Shown one piece after another: positions 33,501 through 44,835 of a stretch of DNA of 64,000 nt. Positions within the stretch are counted from its first letter, which is position 1, and every line of letters starts with the position of its first letter. The stretch spans positions 646,630,468 to 646,694,467 of the forward strand of contig NC_081409.1 of assembly GCF_030272615.1 (NCBI RefSeq), in the 5' to 3' direction. This stretch comes from Cryptomeria japonica. Taxonomy: Eukaryota; Streptophyta; Pinopsida; Cupressales; Cupressaceae. The notes beneath the pieces are model-generated. The model ran no database searches and was not told where the DNA came from. It saw only the letters and a program-made list of their open reading frames with translations. Both the position numbers and the translations under genes were made by a program.

Positions 33501-34892
33501 TTCTCCTTTTTAACAGTTGCTGGGTTTTTTCTCTCTGCAGCCTTCTCCTTTCCATCTATTGTCTTTACACCAGTGGGGGTACTGGTTTGTGCACTTGATG
33601 TTCTGGCCTGTTGAGCAGAATGCTTTGCTCTTGCATCAACAATGGCTTCCTTTGTGAATCCCGCTTTCTCTGCAAATGCTTCAACTTCTTTTCTAACTTT
33701 CTTTGCAATTACCGGTCTTTGAAGTTCAGAGTGAACTTGAAGGGATTTCTCTTTGTAAGTGCCAAACCATTATGTCGTTGTATCTACCGGTTGGGCAAGC
33801 AAATGATTAGCTTACGCAATCAGAAGATCTTTATCCATTTCATATCCCATGGGTATAACCCATGTATTTTGGGGCACAACTGCCTCCATAATGCAAGTAT
33901 TTGTATCAACCATAAAGAAAATTGTTCTTTCATACCAGCTGACAACCTCTTCCAGTATCCTTTCCCTTGCATGCATTTTCTTCTGAAAGTCCTTAAAATA
34001 TCCCCATGCAATTTTTCCAAAATCATTACCAAGCATTCTAATACTATACTTCATCTACATCAATATAGGAGTGCCATCTATCCATTAGATATCACCAATA
34101 CTATTTCTGAAAATAAAAGAATAGACCTAGAATTAATTGACAAAATTTAAACCTTAACCTCTTATCCTTTTTGATGGATTCTAGGTTCAGCACAAGTTGA
34201 CTCCTCAACGCCTCTGACAAGTCATAGTCAAAACCTTCTTTGATCATCCGGTAAGCTGTATGAAGAGCTGCAACAAGGATGTTGTTTATCTTGCTAGAAT
34301 AATAGATTTGATAACCGATCACCATAGAAGCATACCTTACAGTCGGATCATTGATATTATTCACTTTCATTGCTCTTCCATCCCATTTAGATCCTGTTAA
34401 GTTTTCTACATCATTCTTAGGAATGGATCTCAAAACTGGAACCTCAGTAGTGGCACAAAATCCAGTGATTGCGTGAATAACTTCCTTAGAAATCTTATAT
34501 GGTCAGTTGAGCCACATAAACTTGTCATGAATACTGCTAAGCACATATCTCACAAGTTCATCATCAAAATCATTAATGAAATTCAGAGCATGGTGAAACC
34601 CTTTCTTTATAACCCTTTTGAACTCGTCCTTCAAAATATCATTCTTATCCCACAATGCTTTATACTGATAAAAAATAGCAGCAACACCAAGATCCTCTAG
34701 TTTGCAATGATAGAAAGATCTAACATCTTCAACATGTAAGACACGATAAGGAACTCTGGATAGAGCTCTGACAGGATCAATTTCCTTAGACTTAAACAGG
34801 TGCCTCTTAAATTCAGGATGGGGTTTATCGATAGCATAAACTAAATGTGGGGTCTCCATCTTCAATGATTCAGAAAGATAAGCAGATATCAA
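33501..34892 (-). pseudogene. N3 ORF2, N-terminal part
   Basis: Open on the minus strand from about 34892 to 34101 with one stop at 34503-34505, then a frameshift to the 34054-33812 segment. Blocks: DDELVRYVLSSIHDKFMWLN, PYKISKEVIHAITGF, RYASMVIGYQ, and the box CIMEAVVPQNTWVIPMGYE. Each matches N2 in the same order. 33501-33810 encodes a basic linker with several stops. A shorter copy of the same region is at 43895-44440. I cannot assign a function. Confidence 0.65.
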
Positions 34893-35411
34893 GATTTTTG
34901 AATAAATACCTTTTATCGCTTCTGCACTAGGGTTCCAAACACTGTCAAATCTTTCTCACCATTTCCCGATCGCAAATCACACCAGATCACTTCAAATTTT
35001 TGTCATTGGTGCAAACATAAACTCTGCTCTACTCTATTCGATCTCCATGTTCTCACAAGAATACAACATTACAAATAACATTCAAAAAGTTCTTTTTATT
35101 TTCCCATTATCTACTGCATTAAATGTCATTACAGATAAAACCCTAAAATATCTTTTAAGACACTACCGGTTCTCATAACACATCAAATCTACCGGTTTGA
35201 TAACAAAATCATTTCTTAATATCATAATACATTAAAGTATGCAGATTCAACATACCTCATGGTCCTTCAGGGGGTTCTGAAATGAATCTAACATTAAGCT
35301 CCCCCTAATCTTTTTAACAGCTTAGTTTGCCGGTGAAGGGTTCTCCACACTAGGTGAAGAAATAGAATCTTCAGATTGTTTCACTTCAGTTTTCTCATCA
35401 TCCTTCTTTTT
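34893..35411 (-). other. N3 spacer between Gag and ORF2
   Basis: About 520 bp without an open frame. The matching gap in N2 is about 300 bp (16185-16489). A separate start for ORF2, by splicing or internal initiation, would be required. Confidence 0.5.
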
Positions 35412-36623
35412 CTAGATTTTGTTCATTTCAGCTTTGGTCTCCTCCACATCAATTTTCATCTTCCCTTTCCGGTTAGTAGATTGATTCACTGGTTGGTTCA
35501 CCTTTTCTCTGCAAAACTTTGCAAAATATCCTAGTTTATGACACTGATAACAAGCCATACCAGATGCTCTCCAAGGTCGAGCATTGCCTCTTCCAGTCCT
35601 TTTGTAGTTCATAGCTACATGACCGTAGTTGTGATAGATTGTACAAACCACATTCGTCCTCTTTTCCATCTCATAGGGACTAGACCAGTTAGCATAGGGT
35701 CTTTGCCAGTTAGGACTTCTCCAGTCATTAAAGGTTCTTTGCCAACTACCACCAAACCTCTGACTCATGTGAGGTGCCAGAATATTTAATCCATACCTGC
35801 ACTCAACAGCTCTATGTCCATTCATGTTGCAAGGGAAACAATAATCATTAAAGGTTCTAGGCTTATATGCTTGATAAGCATTGGGTCTATAACCATAAGC
35901 AACATCAAATCTGCTTCTACAGACATTACCAGTATGTCCTAGCTTATGACAATTGAAACAAACATGCTTATAGGATTTCTTATCGGTGGTTTTCTGAATC
36001 TTAGGAGAAGGTTTACCTTCATGCATGTTGTCCTTATTACCAGAAGACTCACCTTTCTTAAATGTATTGTAACCCAATCCAGTTTTATCACCGTTCATCC
36101 TTTGAGATTGGATCTGTTCATCAAGCATGGTAGAACTTTTGTTAAACTTTGTAAGCTTCTCATTAGCATCAACAAGTTCTTTTGTAAGGTCTTTATTCCT
36201 TTTCATGAGAGTCTCTCTAAGAGATATTTCCATATCAAGTTCTTCCTTTATCTCTTCTTTTTCCTCATGCCAATGTACATATAGAGTGCCATTTTCCTGA
36301 TTTATCTTAAAGATCTCATGTTCTTTCTCTTCGATCTTGTCTTCTACTGCCCTCCTTGCTTCAAGTTCCTGACTCGTCTGGATAGTTAGGGCTTCTAACT
36401 CTCTCCTCAAGTTAGTATTCTCATCATTCATTTTCTCCACCTCATCAACCAATGCACCTATGTTTGCTTCATCAGAAGAACTGCTCTCATAAACCTTCAA
36501 CAATTGTTCGGTTAGCTCTCTTCTCTTAGCAAGTGAAGCTTTATACTTGCTTCCCAATATTTCTAGGGCATCATTAGTTTCTATAAGTTTGTTAGATATC
36601 TCTCTATAAATCATATCCCCCAT
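35412..36623 (-). CDS. N3 Gag-like coiled-coil/zinc-knuckle protein, open frame
   Basis: An uninterrupted 404-codon frame. I place the start at ATG 36623 (MGDMIYREISNKLIETNDAL), which aligns with the Gag starts of N1 and N2. The open frame upstream runs into the primer site and LTR. Residues about 10-180 are a charged coiled coil. Four knuckle positions follow at about 222-235 (CFNCHKLGHTGNVC), 262-275 (CFPCNMNGHRAVEC), 327-340 (CTIYHNYGHVAMNY, degraded) and 358-371 (CYQCHKLGYFAKFC, His to Tyr). Between them lie W/R/N-rich spacers. The C-terminus is basic then acidic. It probably binds element RNA. It is the only retroelement frame in the window that is long and unbroken. Confidence 0.75.
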   Translation of the reverse strand: MGDMIYREISNKLIETNDALEILGSKYKASLAKRRELTEQLLKVYESSSSDEANIGALVDEVEKMNDENTNLRRELEALTIQTSQELEARRAVEDKIEEKEHEIFKINQENGTLYVHWHEEKEEIKEELDMEISLRETLMKRNKDLTKELVDANEKLTKFNKSSTMLDEQIQSQRMNGDKTGLGYNTFKKGESSGNKDNMHEGKPSPKIQKTTDKKSYKHVCFNCHKLGHTGNVCRSRFDVAYGYRPNAYQAYKPRTFNDYCFPCNMNGHRAVECRYGLNILAPHMSQRFGGSWQRTFNDWRSPNWQRPYANWSSPYEMEKRTNVVCTIYHNYGHVAMNYKRTGRGNARPWRASGMACYQCHKLGYFAKFCREKVNQPVNQSTNRKGKMKIDVEETKAEMNKI

Positions 36624-36671
36624 GTCTACCTTAGGAATCTTTCTCAAGCAGTTAAGCCTCAAAGAAGGCTG

Positions 36672-36683
36672 GTTCTGATACCA
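36672..36683 (-). other. Primer binding site of N3
   Basis: On the minus strand TGGTATCAGAAC, one base from the standard tRNA-Met-type site, two bases from the LTR. Confidence 0.75.
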
Positions 36684-36685
36684 AT

Positions 36686-39316
36686 TGATAAACTTACAAG
36701 GCATTGAGAGGTGGGGGGTGAATCATTGCAAGCAAAAACAATATAAATCTGATCACCAATTTAAACAACTTAAAACTTAACAAGCATAAGAGGAATAGCA
36801 TAAGAGGAATATCACCAAATAAGCTAATGCCGAATAAAATAAATTCTACATAACATAAGAGATTTATAAGTGGAAACCCAAAAGGGAAAAACTATGGTGG
36901 GTTAAGGTCTTACAAACATGCCCTGTTAGGAGTAGACCTGGTTAGGAGTCACTCGGCTAAGACATTTAAAAGATTAGCCCTGTTAGGAGCTTTGACCTAA
37001 TAGGATCAACCTTGCAAGAGGATTTAACACTTTGAAAGATCCCTGATGGATCCCTTTTCTGATCTGCTGTAATTTTTATTTAATAAACTAGGTTTTTTGT
37101 AATTTTCTGGTGATCTTATAGAATAGACAGAAGTGCAGAAAGGGGGTTTGTTTCTTTTTGTTTTGGAGTTTTGAAGATATATATATAAAGAAATAGTAAA
37201 CAATAAGAGTGTGAAATAAGAATGGAAACAATGTTCATAAATTAGAACACTTACAATCTAAAATACTACAACTCGTACCAGGACAATAATCTAATTTCCT
37301 TGTATTCCAGCAATTATCATTTACCAATTTGGAGCTGCTACAAAATGAATTGACCAGCAATGAATAAGCAGGATACAATATGCAGATTTCCAGCTCTTCA
37401 CACTAGCAACAAACCAAACGTGGACAACAAGGAAGAATGACGCCACCACAACTCCCAATGGGCTGCAGTTGTAGTCACGTGCCAACTGAATAAGGTTAGC
37501 TGCCTTGATGAAACCCTTTGAATGCAATCTGAATCCTTTGCAATCAATAGCGCACCCAATCTCTGTCAACCAATGCCCAACACCCTGAAGTATCTAGTGA
37601 CAAACTACTGCTGGGGGCTACGTCCCAGCTAGTATCCAACCTGGGGTTTGCGTCCCAGATGAAGAATCGCTCTACCAGAGCAAATTCGCAAGAAGCAAGT
37701 TTTGAATGTGTAAAAGATATCCAAGTGTTAGGTCACAACTTCCTTATAACACCTTTCCACTTAGCTCGAACCCTAAAAGTGACTCAATGAGGCGTTTAGG
37801 GTTAAAATGTTATATTTCTCATTTTAAGTTGCCAAGTGTATAGAAAAATGACCTTTTTTCAAATATAAAGAAATCCGTTCACTAAAAGGAGCTGGGTCAA
37901 AAGAGAAATATTTAGAAAAGTCCAAGACCTTTCCAACGAGCTATTACACCAAGGGATACGCATCTAGATGAGGCCAAAAACCCCTTATTACTCCAAAATG
38001 GCTATAAACATAGCCTTATTTAAATAATAAACGCTAACTTAGGAAATATTAAAAATATAACGCAAACAGCTGCAAAATGCTCAAATGACACCACAAACCA
38101 GAAAGTCAACTTGCCACCTGTCTATGACTGAAGTCGGAAATCGAAGATCCACTGGCAGTCTCATCCCTAAAATCTAGGGATGCTCCTAGAAACTAGGAAA
38201 CAAACCCAAATCCTCTGAAACTGAACCCAAAGAATAATCTCAAGGAGACCCAACCCTGGGTATGGTCATAACCTCCTAAATAGTAGGGATATCCTCCATA
38301 AATGTAGGAACTATCTCCTAAAAATAAGGAACTGCTCCAAACTGATCAACTACTGCTAGAACACCAAGTCCCAGACACTGTATAACCACACTGAGTCTCT
38401 ATCCATCGCTGTCAGCCTACAAGACCCCATAATAAGCTGACTCACATGTCTCTGCTAGATAGACCTAAAGAGGGGACATGACACACTCTCATATAGAGCT
38501 ACCTTGTTAGGGGATTTACAATGTAAGTTTTGTTAGGATGTACCAGGTTAAGGGATTTTACTGCTGTAATTGTTAAGATAACAATTATTGAAATGATCTT
38601 CATATAACACCTCTGTGTTTGATAAGATCATCTTCAGATCCTCAAAACTTCAATAACACATCAATACAGAGCTTCACTAATCACCGCACAATCACAATCT
38701 CAATATTCGCCTTCGATCTAATGTCTATCTCATAACTCATCACACTTTTTATAGACATCAATTTAGTCGGCTACAACCTTGGAACAATTTCCTAGGTTCA
38801 ATGAATCTAGACAAAATAACTTTGCACACCAAACTTATGTTGGCTGCTGACATAACAAATCGAAACCTGTGTCGTTTTACTGATTTAAGTGACTTTATCA
38901 CTACCGATTAAGTGTTCATTAGAATATCTACTCTGTACATCAAATCTCGCTTGTTCGGTTGAATCTGCTGATGCGGTCATGAACATAGCTCCAAATACTC
39001 ATCTTCATCACTTCTGTAAAACCACATCATTCAACTCTTCATCAATCGCCTATACCAGTTGCATGAATGCAACGCTGTCTTTGTTTACCAATTAAGAACC
39101 TATTTGTCGGGTCACTGGCAAACTGTCATATGTACCGATTATACCTTATCGGTTGGCTTGTAAGACTTAGATGACCACAAAAATATTATTGCCATCAATG
39201 ACAATACAAGACTTAGTCATCAAACATGAATCTCAATCTCTTTATCACATTCACCAATCAATTATTTACCAGTTGTTAATCACAATAGTCTTTCGTGGTT
39301 CAACCAAATGCGAACA
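36686..39316 (-). repeat. 5' LTR of N3, split by a solo LTR
   Basis: Matches 22026-23230 in two parts, 36686-37032 and 38484-39316. The interruption is the solo LTR at 37033-38483. The right end AAATGCGAACA is followed by GTTGG. Confidence 0.85.
37033..38483 (-). repeat. Gypsy-like solo LTR inside the N3 5' LTR
   Basis: 1451 bp inserted in the sequence seen unbroken near 22390 (TTTAACACTCTCATATAG). Plus-strand ends are TGAAAGATCC and GGGGACATGACA. Flanks are CACTT (37028-37032) and CACTC (38484-38488), a target duplication with one change. On the minus strand it starts TGTCATGTCCCCTC, a common start of plant Gypsy LTRs. No coding region; short open frames inside are not convincing. Confidence 0.8.
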
Positions 39317-39321
39317 GTTGG

Positions 39322-40426
39322 TTGTCGTGAAGAAAGGCGGTACGATGGGATGCTAGGTGGCGAACATTGGTGATCGACATTAATGACTCATTTGATATGA
39401 GTACACCAACCTTTATTACCATCTATTGCTCTCATGGGAAATGGAAACACAATTATCGATATATTCTCAAGATGGTTTTTATTTGATTGTTGATGGTGAG
39501 GGATGACATTTCTATTTGAAAATGGTGGCAAATTTTAGCTTGAAGGCATCAAAATAGAAGATGTCATTCTGGGGGAAATTCACACTTTGGAGGATGAATA
39601 TTTTTTTTATCGTGGACAAATCCTTTTTTCTTCTATAGATTTGCGTGTTGCTTGGCTATGACTACATTCTTACGAACCAGAAGTATCACACAAATACAAA
39701 CATAGCTGCCATGATCTCAATATCTCTTTAGGAGAGGAGATTTTCCCATGAGGTTTTCTCCTTTTTTTCCAGCTGTGATAGATCTTTTTTACTTGGGTAC
39801 CTCACCAAGCCTACTTGTCAGGACCCATTGTTACTATTACTGAAATTTTCATGATATTTACAACATAATGGAAAATTCAAGTATCTAGGCAAAGATTATA
39901 GTTAAATGAGTGAATTTCAGAAAATCTTTCAATTGTTTTTTAATTCATTATATTTTATATAGTTGAAAAGATTACGAGAAGTAATCTACAAAATAAATTT
40001 CCTCTCACACAAAATCGTGAGAGTGATCCTTATTTTCCTATGCAAAGGAGAAGAACTGAATTAAACAAAGCAAATCCATAAAGGAGATAAGGAAGGAACC
40101 AGCCATTGCCTGGGGGTATATGTCTGGCATAAGTCTACTCTCAAAGTCGTAGGTTTGCATTTTTGACATCTGTTCTCTTCCAGTCTCCTCCTTGTCCTGA
40201 AAAAGTCAAAAGGTGAAGTGGGTTAGATCAAAAGATCTAAGCAATGACTAAATGCCTACCGATCTTGCCTATACATTTGCATTATTTAATTGAGATCCCT
40301 TTTGACAGAAAAATAAACATCTTGAAAGACAAATAAGAAAAGGTCATTCTCATTGCTTGGAGAATTAGTGTTTTTCTAACTGTTTGTTTAATGTGCAGAG
40401 ACAGGTAGAGGAATTCTAGATTTTAG
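39322..40426. other. Unassigned spacer
   Basis: This is the far side of the N3 target, so its left part once continued the LINE remnant at 21480-22020. No coding block could be recognised. The composition is AT-rich with no clear repeat partner in the window. Confidence 0.4.
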
Positions 40427-40850
40427 AGGTTTTATCATGAGTGGGATTAAATGAGGCTGCCACAACGGTTGAGCCCAGCTCATAGAAACCATATGATTGT
40501 TCAGAGTGTACTTGAAGGTATATATACAGTAAGCATAAGATGGTGTAAAGGCAACCATTGAGATGCAGGCAGAGGCAGAATGTAAAAAGAGAGCCCAAGT
40601 TCTGGAGTTTGAAGAAACATGCCAAGCAAATTTCAACATTGCAGATGGAAAGAAAACCACAGCTATGCTGGAAGCACAATTGCCTAAGGTAGGTAAAGCT
40701 GAAGCTATAGTAGCTAATTCTAATGCAGCAGTTTTGGGAATTAGAATATTTTCAGAATCTTTTCAATTAAATGGTGGAGTGGAGGCTATGAGAAAGGAGG
40801 ACTGTTGAACAATATTTTTAGGCATTTAGTAAAATTGCAAAGGAGGTAAA
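40427..40850 (+). pseudogene. Mitochondrial stomatin-like protein (SPFH family) fragment
   Basis: From about 40435 the translation gives SG, then LNEAA, then after frameshifts RYIYS and GVKATIEMQAEAECKKRAQV, then LEFEETCQANFNIADGKKTT, then KAEAIVANSNAA and GGVEA, and near 40808 a shifted EQYF*AFSKIAKE. These follow, in order, the conserved C-terminal half of plant mitochondrial stomatin-like proteins, whose family signature is an EMQAEAERKKRA-type stretch and an INIADGKK-type stretch, followed by AEAI and an AEQYI-AF-NIAKE block. The SPFH core upstream and the C-terminal tail are absent. At least two frameshifts and a stop make this a relic. It may be a processed copy or a captured gene fragment. 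Confidence 0.7.
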
Positions 40851-43436
40851 TCTCCAAATGGACATGATGCTACAAGGCCAAAAGTGCAAGAGAAGAACAC
40901 ACAATTAAAGGGGAAAACTCTCAAAATTGCAGAAATTTTGTGCATAGAGTGTTGAGGAGAGGTCTTCTTTTCCAGGAAATTTGCAGAAGAGCTGTGCGTA
41001 AAGAGTTGCAGAAAGGATTTCATTTTTCAGGAAATGCAAGCAAAAAACCTAGGAAAAATTACAGAGTTTCCATTCCTTTACCCCAAATTCTTTTTGAAAA
41101 GCACAGAAAATGAAATTTACATAATTTTCAGAAAAGTGCAGAATTCTCTTCTACCAGTTTATGCCAAAAAACCCCAAAATTCGTTTCGAAATGTAGAGAA
41201 CCCAGAAAATGAAATTTACAGAGATTCCTTCTTTAGAAATACATAAAAACTTAGAAAATTGCAGAGAGTGTTTCGTAAAAAATTCTTTGCAGAATTTCGT
41301 GCAGTTTAACCAAGTATTTTTCCCCATTTACTTCTTCAGCTTCATATCCAGGAAAAAAACGCAGAGTTTCTTTCTTTTAAAATGAAAAGCAAAACCTACA
41401 GAGTCTATCCGAATTACAAAGATACAAGAAACGTGAGAAGATGTGAAGGATATTTGTGCAAAATTTAAAAAAATTACAGAGATTTCTTCCTTTGAAAATG
41501 CAGTTTTTTTTTTTCCAGCAAAGGGAAAAAGAAAACGGAAAACCCACCAACATAGTTTCGTAAAAAAGAAAAGTGTAGGGTTTCGAAAAACAAAGTCCAT
41601 AAATGCAATCTGAAAATGCAGAGATTTCTTCTCAAAAATACAAGCAAAGCTCATACACATTGCCAAGTTCACTATTATGCCAAAAAAACCCCAAGATTTG
41701 CAGAGAGTCTTCGAAGAATACAGTTCGGAAAATGCCTTTCTTGTTTGCAAAGAGGAAAATGTCGTGATTTATGAACAATCCCTGCAAGGTCAAAGATGGA
41801 GCAGACCGAAAGAAGTTATAGACAACTACCAAAGAAGGCAATTTAACACGCAGTTCTCATTGTTCATCTCCTTCTCCAAACCCTAGTAGAAAGGCGACGG
41901 AGTTCCTCATCAGCGATGTGGAAAATGAAAAATGAATGATAGACTTAGGTTTTCTATCGATATATTTCCCCTTGCTCTCCCTTTTCCCATTTTAATGGGA
42001 TTGTATTTTATTTATGAAATGAAAAGTAATGCATACGGTGGTCGAGTCCTTAGACTCCCACTTATGTATTAAGATAAGTCTTTGCCTAGCCGTGGGGAGG
42101 CTTTAAAACCCCTAAGTCTTTCTAAGGCTTATTAATTTTAAAAGATGTAAATTAATTTTATATTTATTAATTATATCAATGTTGTAAAAATTGGTATTTT
42201 CTAGAAACATTTATATAATTAATAAATATTCAATTAATTAATTTTGTAGTAAAATTTCCTAGCATTATTCTTAAAAGGAAATTGAAATTTTGTGCATCTT
42301 TTAAACTCTAGGATTCAATACCTTTCATCCATAGACACATGAATAATGTAAAATAAATATTTTAATTGGATGAGTTATAAATTCAATTAATATTTATTAT
42401 AATTGTGTCTTTAAAATCGTTCCCAATATGCATATGGAGGGAAAATATTGAATCCTAAAGAGGTGAAGTTATCTCAAGAATTCGGGGTCGAATTTGGGCT
42501 TGAAATGCAGTTATCCATGAGTTTGGGCTAGTTCTCCAACAGTTAAGGCCTGATTTTGAGTGTTTCATGGGTCAACCTTCAGTTGACCAAGAGTTTGCAC
42601 CTGATTTCATACATTTATGCAGAGTTTGAGGCCTTTTTGTGGGGGTTTCTTTCTCTACTTGGATCTGGAGATATTTTTGACTTGGATATCACTCAAGGAA
42701 GCTTTCAATTAACTTGCAGTCATCTTATCCTTGCCTTTGGAAGGCTTTTTGCATAAAGGAAGAAATTGAGTTTTCTTTCTTGTAACCCATTTGTAGTCCT
42801 GACAGTAAATTTCAATAAACATATCAGTTTATGCCTTCTCATTTTCTGAGCTATTTTTCATTGTGTGATTGAGAGTAATTTTTATTTTTGTGTTATTTAT
42901 CAAATAACCTTTCTTGAAGTTTCTGTCTCATGCATGAATCATAGGTCATGCATTGTGGTTTATCAATTTAATTGTTTGTGAAAGTCATTTCCTTTCAATT
43001 TTTCTGAGCAATGATCCTTTGCATTAAACACTTTTGTGATATGAATTCAGAGATGTTATAAGTGTAAAACAAGTGGATTTAGAAGAGTTTTTTTGTCATT
43101 TTTTCAGATCATATGGTGTATCACCCTATTTAGGTTGTTAGTTTTCCTTTCATCCTTATTTATTCCCTCTCTCTTTTCCCCAAAAGTTTTCTTAAAATCT
43201 TGTTAGAATAGGTGATCCATCAGTATCAAGAACTGGCCTATCTGGAGGTCCAATCATAATAATACTTTACCCAAAGACTCATGATTGTTCCGATGTTATC
43301 CCAAAGTGCTAGGTTTTGATAGCTTAGTTTTTGGGTGCACTTTTGGGCCTTAACAATTACTTTCATGCATTTTGCTTACATGCATTTTTTTGTTCTTAAT
43401 TGTTTTGAGCTACTCCCTAAGTTCATCTTAAGGGGG
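40851..43436. other. Unassigned stretch with CAGAAAATGAAATTTACA-type repeats
   Basis: 40860-41700 is full of short related words such as AGAAAATGAAATTTACA (near 41103 and 41203), GCAGAGATTTCTTC (near 41475 and 41617) and TTGCAGAA. It resembles a decayed retroelement leader, but I could not match it to one. 41880-43436 is AT-rich and non-coding. It may be transcribed retroelement sequence, since a purine run AAGGGGGGTG lies at its right end before a likely LTR. Confidence 0.35.
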
Positions 43437-43438
43437 GT

Positions 43439-43754
43439 GTTAGAGTTATCATGTTGTGGCTAATAATTATTGACTTAATTATTAGTCTATTATACTCTAC
43501 ACTTAAGCTAAACTTAGGCATGTAATAATACTTTAGCATATTCTCCTTTAGGGTTTCTAGTATCCTTTTATAAGGATTCTCTCTTTTTAATTTGTAATTG
43601 TATTGCATTATTCTTGCACAATCACTATGACTCCTCTTTTCTGGATCATTAAATTCTTGCCTCCATATCCTTATTTTTGCTTCTCTTCTCTGTGACAGGT
43701 TTGCATGCAGATGACCCTTGGGAGTTATAGTGTTGATTTTTCCTCAACACTTAT
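43439..43754 (+). repeat. Probable LTR after a purine tract
   Basis: AAGGGGGG at 43432 is followed by TGTTAGAGTTATCATGTTG, the usual form of a plant Copia 3' LTR start. TTTTATAAGG near 43567 is a possible TATA box. The right end is uncertain (TCCTCAACA near 43754). No second copy lies in the window. Confidence 0.4.
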
Positions 43755-43894
43755 AGGGAAGTCTTAGTGGTTTCACCTCTATAATGTAGTGTGTGTCTTG
43801 GTTGTTGCTCTATTTCAAGGAAATGGTTAAAATTCTATAATCAGGATACAAGGATTGAATGAGGCTTTAAGGATTTTGAAGAAGAGTTACATTT

Positions 43895-44440
43895 CAACGC
43901 CTCTGACAAGTCATAGTCAACATCTTCTTTGATCATCCGGTAAGCTATATGAATAGCTGCAACAGGGATGTTTATCCTGATAGAGTAATAGGCTCGGTAA
44001 CCAATCACCATAGAAGCATACTTTATTATCGGATCATTGATATTATTCATTGTCATTTCTCTTCCATCCCATTTAGATCCTATTAACTTTTCTACATCAT
44101 TCTTAGGAATGTATCTCAAAACTGGAACTTCACCAGTGGCACAAAATTCGGTGACTGCGTGAATATCTTTCTTAGAAATCTTATGTGGTCGACTGAGCCA
44201 CATAAACTGGCCATGAATCTTGCTAAGCACACATCTAACAAGTTCATCATCAAAATCATTAATGAAATTCAGGGCATGGTGAAATCCTTTCTCGGCAACC
44301 CTTTTGAACTGGTCCTTCAAAATACCATTCTTATCACACAATGCTTTATATTGATAAAAAATAGCAGCAACACCAAGATCCTCTAGTTTGGAATGATAGA
44401 TTGATCTAACATCTTCAACATGTAAGACACCATAAGGAAC
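43895..44440 (-). pseudogene. ORF2 fragment fused to Copia D gag
   Basis: Minus-strand coding from about 44440 to 43895 matches N3 ORF2 nearly word for word: VPYGVLHVEDVR, LEDLGVAAIFYQYKAL, DDELVRCVLSKIHGQFMWLS, RYIPKNDVEKLIGSKWDG, and KYASMVIGYRAYYS. It is open for 160 codons up to the left breakpoint. It lies directly downstream, in element sense, of the Copia D gag fragment, so the two were joined by recombination or template switching. Confidence 0.7.
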
Positions 44441-44449
44441 TAAGATCTA

Positions 44450-44760
44450 ACATCGCCTTCGAATATCTTCTACAACTTGTCGCAAGTTTCTTTGGCAGAG
44501 GAGCAGTGCATGACTTTAACAAACTCATTGTCTGATAGACCACTAAGAATGGCATTTTTAGCTTTAGCATTGTTATCATATTCCTTCTTAGCATCTGGAT
44601 CAATAGGGGGATTATTAGGGACTGTATACCCATTCACAACCAACATCCATACATCACAACCTAGAGAGGACAAATAGGTTTCCATTCTTCTACTCCAAAA
44701 AGCATAGTTGACACCGTCAAACATAGGGGCTTTTGAGGAGGCAGATTCATTTTTTGCCAT
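44450..44760 (-). pseudogene. Copia D Gag start (UBN2-type)
   Basis: ATG at 44760 on the minus strand opens MAKNESASSKAPMFDG, then VNYAFWSRRMETYLSSLGCD, PPIDPDAKKEYDNNAKAKNA and SDNEFVKVMHCSSAKETCDK. This is the standard N-terminal part of a plant Copia Gag. The primer site and LTR are immediately upstream (44822-44833 and 44836 onward). The rest of the Gag is replaced by an ORF2 fragment. Confidence 0.85.
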
Positions 44761-44821
44761 TGTGAACACTTGACAAGATCCACCCAAGCTAGATAATGCT
44801 TTTGACAAAATAGGGAACCTT

Positions 44822-44833
44822 GCTTTGATACCA
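44822..44833 (-). other. Primer binding site next to Copia D LTR
   Basis: TGGTATCAAAGC on the minus strand, two bases from the LTR end. Confidence 0.7.
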
Positions 44834-44835
44834 AT

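Larger units (their letters stand above)
22026..39316 (-). mobile_element. N3: minus-strand non-autonomous LTR element with Gag and ORF2
   Basis: Bounded by the target duplication GTTGG at 22021-22025 and 39317-39321. The 3' LTR in element sense is 22026-23230 and the 5' LTR is 36686-39316 with a solo LTR inside. The primer site is at 36672-36683, the Gag-like frame at 35412-36623, ORF2 remains at 31544-34892 and the purine tract at 23231-23244. Copia A (23319-31365) is inserted between ORF2 and the 3' LTR. Without insertions the element is about 7.8 kb. Confidence 0.85.

Noticed and set aside
37321-37569. An 82-codon frame on the minus strand within a solo LTR
   Set aside because: It lies wholly in an LTR with no internal region. 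Composition and length fit chance.
42000-42800. A host transcript or intron suggested by moderately complex sequence
   Set aside because: No splice-flanked open frames and no recognisable protein. It is left unassigned.
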